This document shows, piece after piece, positions 60,452-64,000 of a DNA stretch of 64,000 nt (its first letter is position 1; every line of letters starts with the position of its first letter). Both the position numbers and the translations under genes were made by a program. This DNA comes from Mactromeris polynyma (lineage: Eukaryota; Mollusca; Bivalvia; Venerida; Mactridae). The notes below the pieces were generated by a model. That model was given only the letters and a program-made list of their open reading frames with translations, searched no databases and was not told where the DNA came from. The stretch lies in assembly GCA_032209605.1 (NCBI GenBank), contig JASFXZ010000027.1, forward strand, positions 8,947,372-9,011,371, given 5' to 3'.

Positions 60452-60717
60452 ACATTTTGGCAGCTATTGAGAAGTTGTTATTCTAGAGAGGTCAAATTAT
60501 TAATTTTGTATATTTTACCACTAGAAAATTGATACCGCTGTTGAGGAGAGGTTGTTGTTCAAGATTGCCCTGTATTTTTACTTGTATTAAGGAGTCACCT
60601 GTGTAAACCCTATAAAAATGTGTTTCTCAGTTACCTGTTAATGGAATATCAATTGCCGGTGTTATAACATGATTACAGAGGCAATGGTTGCTTAACACAA
60701 GTGATTTTATTTTTCAG

Positions 60718-60793
60718 ATGGAGTTTGTCTGATATTGAGAAATTTGCGTTACAATTTAATGATCAGCAAAGGAAGACGTACATCACTGAAAGA
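60718..60793 (+). CDS. ELMO exon 3
   Basis: The acceptor is TTTTATTTTTCAG and the donor AGA/GTAAGTG. It completes the Lys codon from exon 2 and encodes WSLSDIEKFALQFNDQQRKT + YITER, ending in phase 0. ELMO1 has WSLANHEYFALQ...FYITEK and ELMO3 WSLTHSERYALQFADGHRRYITE at this point, so identity as ELMO is firm. The following exon is not found before the window ends. Confidence 0.93.
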
Positions 60794-60841
60794 GTAAGTG
60801 TTTAAACGACTGTTCTTCAATGATTTAAATGCATGATTACC

Positions 60842-60935
60842 AGACCGCATGGTTTGCTCAGGCGGTAGAATGCTTATCTAGACTGCATACCTAGAGGTCA
60901 TGGGTTCGAACCAGGGTGAGGCATATGTTTTTCCA
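60842..60935 (+). mobile_element. tRNA-derived SINE head
   Basis: GTTTGCTCAGGCGGTAGAATGC (box A region) and GGGTTCGAACCAGG (box B) have tRNA-like spacing but no clean anticodon arm. It lies 50 bp past the exon 3 donor. Confidence 0.5.
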
Positions 60936-61193
60936 AGACAATTTGACTGAAGATCGTCGAATTCAAATGGGTTATTCGAAACCAAGGGGTATAGGGGCCG
61001 AATTGCTCTCTGGTCGAAATGTACCTGGCCGAATCGCTCTCTGGTCTAAATGATATTATGGTGTGTAGCATTGTCTAGTGGTCCTCTTACAGGATTGCAT
61101 AAATTATTAAGTTCTGTCAAAAAAGATGGCCGCCAGGGGGCGGGGCTTGTTCCCTACATGTATATAGTGGAAACTATAAACAACATCTCCTCC

Positions 61194-61353
61194 GTAGCGG
61201 ATCCGTAGTCCAGTGGTAACACGCTGGAATTAATAATTGGGGCATCTTCTGTATCATGCACTATCCTCCAAAAATCTAAAATGACTAACATTCTCCCGGA
61301 GGCGTCGCCCACATGGGAAATAGGTGGCGACGATAAATAAACGCAAATACAAA
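61194..61353 (+). mobile_element. tRNA-Thr-headed SINE with internal deletion
   Basis: It opens GCGGATCCGTAGTCCAGTGG, jumps from CTGGAATTA to GGGGCATCTTCTGTATCATG (about 130 bp missing relative to 27557-27851), and ends AATAAACGCAAATACAAA. AACATCTCCTCC lies on both sides (61182-61193, 61354-61365), a perfect 12-bp target duplication. Confidence 0.85.
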
Positions 61354-61429
61354 AACATCTCCTCCTAAACCACTTAATAAATTTTGATCAAATTTTGCAG
61401 AAATGATCAGGTGGTCCTCTTTCAATGGT

Positions 61430-61720
61430 TCGAATTATTTTTTGTAAATTTGAATTATTATTTCGTAAATACGAATTATTATTTCGTATTAAACAAATTA
61501 TTATTTTGTAAAAACAAATTATTTTTTGTAAAACCAAATTATTGTTTGGTAAAAACGACTTATTTTTGTCAATACGAATTATTATTTTGTAAATACGATA
61601 AAGTATAAAACAAATTATTTTTTTGTAAAAACAAATTACTATTTCGTCAAAAAAAATTATTATTTCGTAAAAACAACTTATTTTATTGTAAATATGAATT
61701 ATTATTTCGTAAATACGAAT
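61430..61720 (+). repeat. degenerate 20-21-bp array (ACGAATTATTATTTCGTAAAT)
   Basis: About 14 variable units of AATTATTATTTCGTAAATACG lie within the host dispersed repeat. Confidence 0.85.
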
Positions 61721-61770
61721 GGCAGTGTACTCGATTGAGCGATATTGGGCCGTCATGGCCCTCTTGTTTG

Positions 61771-62057
61771 TTTTCTACGCTGCATGAAAAGCTGGCGGCC
61801 GATCACACAACGGTACGTATTTTGGCAGTTTTTGTTTGTTAGAAATAGTTTTTAATAGCCTAAAACCTGGTCATCCAAAATCAGGTTGCATCGATGTCCA
61901 TATCAACACTTAGATCTCTGTAGATTGGCCGGAATGCGTGCCACAAAATTTTAAGCGAGGCAAATTTTTTCTGACTTTTTTGTGTTTCACAAACAAAAAC
62001 TGCCTAAATACGTACCATTTTGTGATCTGCTGCCAGCTTTTCGTGCCGCATAGTAAA
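61771..62057. mobile_element. foldback element with ~70-bp arms
   Basis: The left arm (61771-61840, GAAAAGCTGGCGGCCGATCAC ... GGCAGTTTTTGTTTGTTA) is inverted at about 61985-62057 (GATCTGCTGCCAGCTTTTCGTG). The centre is noncoding. Confidence 0.7.
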
Positions 62058-62131
62058 CAAAAAAGTCACGTGTTCACCCTGATACATAAATAAGATGTGT
62101 AAAACCTGTCAGTTTTAGATCTCATTGAAAC

Positions 62132-62252
62132 AACAGGAACTAAATACACTTTCTGTTTCAATCCTAAAATTTCTTGTTAGTTTAAACTTTGACAATCTCA
62201 AGTCACTAACACAAAATTTTAGGATTGAAACAGAAAGTGTGTTTAGTTCCTG
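62132..62252. repeat. near-perfect inverted repeat, ~48-bp arms
   Basis: AACAGGAACTAAATACACTT... (62132-62181) is matched by the reverse complement of 62205-62252 with few mismatches; the loop is about 23 bp. This is a strong hairpin or a tiny palindromic MITE. Confidence 0.85.
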
Positions 62253-62259
62253 TTTTTTG

Positions 62260-63540
62260 CAAGCTGTTCTTGTCATACAGTGATATTTTCTTGTCTTTTC
62301 CTAAGTGAGTAAGGAAGTAAATGTATTAATCATTTTATTAAAGTATAACCATTCAAACGTAATGTGTTAAAGGTTTAAATTCCTTAACTTTTTTACTCAA
62401 TTCTCTTGGTGTAAAAATGACGTAACTGTCTCCGTCCATCCGTCCATAAGTTCATTTGTCTTTTTCTGAATTATTATGTACATTGTTTTATCAGTTTACA
62501 GTTTGTATAATATGTAAAATATACAATGTACATGTATATGTATGATTATTCAAACCTTTCAAATTTTTATGACAAATTTTGTATCAGTATTTGGATTGAC
62601 ACACACATGTGTCATCTTGATCATATAGACACTGGCAACACTGGTTATCTGTATGGCTTAGACAGATTGTCAAGCGGTCCTTATTTTTCCTATTTTATCC
62701 TTATTTTTTATTTCTTCCTACTTTTTCCTACTTTTTGGTCCAAACTTTCTGAAATTTCCTACTTTTGGTTCAAATTGTGTACTTCACAGATAACTTATAT
62801 TAATAGTTAGGAGGTGGTAGTATATTTGTTGGATGTTTTCAATTGGGAGTGCATATAAGACTGGAATCATCTTGATGAGATTGCACAGACTGGGGGAGCA
62901 GACTGTGGGCCTGTGGCTGCTTACTTAATGATCATGCCAAGGTGAAAGATTTATTAGAGTCAAAAGACCTGTCTATGCAGTCTCTTCAATGTAATAATCT
63001 AGTTAGCAAGTTATGTCTGTGAGTAATGCAAAGTTCTGCACAAATGTATATAAAACTCCTACTGTTTTAGTACAAATTCCTTATTTTTCCTACTTTTCTC
63101 CCACTTTTTGATCAATTATACTCCTACTTTTCTCCTACTTTGTGAAAGAAGTTCACTTGACAGCCTGCATGCTTAGACAAAATAAAGTGCATCATAAGTT
63201 GTCTATAGGATAAATAAAGACCATTGAGGTGAAGGCCACTACTGATTGGATGGATCGTAGTGAGCGTGGTCTAATTATCCCCTAGCAGTTTATAAGTTTA
63301 AACTGTCATGAACCCTGGTAAAAATATATACTCAGTACAATTAAAAACGCATAGTTTTTGTCTCGTGAAATTTTGCAAAGTGTCATTTTATTGCATTTTG
63401 AAACTATTTATATGAAAATACCTGTTGATTGTACTGGGATATAGCATACATGTTGCACAAACATGAAATAGTACATGTATTGTGTAATGTCCATTTCTTG
63501 TATTCCTATCTAAGTCCATGAAACTTATTTATGAAAATAT
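62260..63540. other. ELMO intron 3 sequence
   Basis: TTATTTTTCCTACTTTT-type stretches recur at about 62685-62770 and 63068-63140, perhaps ends of an undetermined element. No exon is seen. Confidence 0.3.
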
Positions 63541-63637
63541 TTATTGTGCTTTTTTGCATAAATTATTAAGTACAGTAAAAAAACATGGCAGTGTATTCAG
63601 GTGAGCGATATAAGGGCCAACATGGCCCTCTTGTTTA
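63541..63637 (+). mobile_element. 3' end of mollusc dispersed repeat
   Basis: GCATAAATTATTAAGTACAG ... CAGGTGAGCGATATAAGGGCC + AACATGGCCCTCTTGTTT matches the ends of the copies at 61.1-61.8 and 52.0-52.3 kb. Confidence 0.65.
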
Positions 63638-64000
63638 AATTTACTGAGTATACTTACTAAAAAACAAAAGACCATCTAAAATAATGGGCAAACCCTAAAA
63701 AAAAAAATGATGTGACTAATGTGAGTTAATTTGTATCCTTCTTCCTGCAATTTTGTCATGTTGTGAACTTATACTGGGATTATCCTGCGACCTTTGAATG
63801 TTTAAATCACTTTTTTAAACTTCACACTACTTAAACTAAGGAGTTCATGTCTTCCTTTTTCAACAATTTTTCTGGCCGACATCAGTAATATGTTTGTTTC
63901 CCCTCCCGCGACCCTAGCCTTCCAGGGTAGGGTAGGTAGGTAGGTAAGATTTTTTTTTGCATAATATTTTTTTCACAAGCTTTAAATGTGTTCTGTATAG
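63638..64000. other. ELMO intron 3, right edge
   Basis: A short GGTAGG microsatellite lies near 63930-63950. No exon is visible before the end of the window. Confidence 0.35.

Larger units (their letters stand above)
61085..61771 (+). mobile_element. mollusc dispersed repeat with SINE insertion
   Basis: It contains GATGGCCGCCAGGGGGCGGGG and ends GATATTGGGCCGTCATGGCC + CTCTTGTTTG. It is interrupted by the SINE at 61194-61353 and expanded internally by a degenerate 21-bp repeat. Confidence 0.65.

Overview
The window is eukaryotic, A+T-rich and very repeat-dense. Genes are split by GT-AG introns, and several mollusc-type dispersed repeats are present, such as the element that opens TTAGCTCACCTGAG and ends GGCCCTCTTGTTT. 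A bivalve mollusc is the most likely source. I cannot name the species from sequence alone.

Left part (1-17 kb). A possible partial exon runs off the left edge on the minus strand. A long-armed foldback element (3.3-3.7 kb) sits just downstream of an intronless minus-strand gene for an 828-residue multi-pass membrane protein (3.98-6.46 kb) whose family I do not recognise. From 7 to 17 kb there is mostly repeat debris: paired dispersed repeats, a triplicated 350-500 bp unit, a set of coding-looking minus-strand fragments at 12.8-15.4 kb that look transposase-related, a THAP-like reading frame, and a hAT transposase C-terminus.

Middle (17-35 kb). A 44-bp satellite array precedes the 3' end of a complete minus-strand SLC5-type sodium-coupled monocarboxylate transporter gene: two exons, 593 residues, one 4.5-kb intron. 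The intron carries a 5'-truncated non-LTR retrotransposon in opposite orientation. To the right lie a SINE with a tRNA-Thr-like head, a 1.1-kb terminal-inverted-repeat element, a second LINE fragment, and a cluster of TA-flanked MITEs, one inserted inside another.

Right part (35-64 kb). The plus strand holds the 5' end of an ELMO (engulfment and cell motility) gene, which continues past the right edge. Two separate candidate first coding exons (42.19 and 48.45 kb) end at the same codon position and can each splice in phase to common exons 2 (55.13 kb) and 3 (60.72 kb). They encode different versions of the first strands of the Ras-binding domain. The introns and upstream DNA hold at least ten different minisatellite arrays (unit lengths 16 to 55 bp), nonautonomous hAT-like elements with 5-bp target duplications, SINEs and foldback elements. 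The very long open frames at 49.4-51.5, 52.1-53.6 and 55.6-56.1 kb come from arrays whose unit length is a multiple of three; I do not read them as genes.
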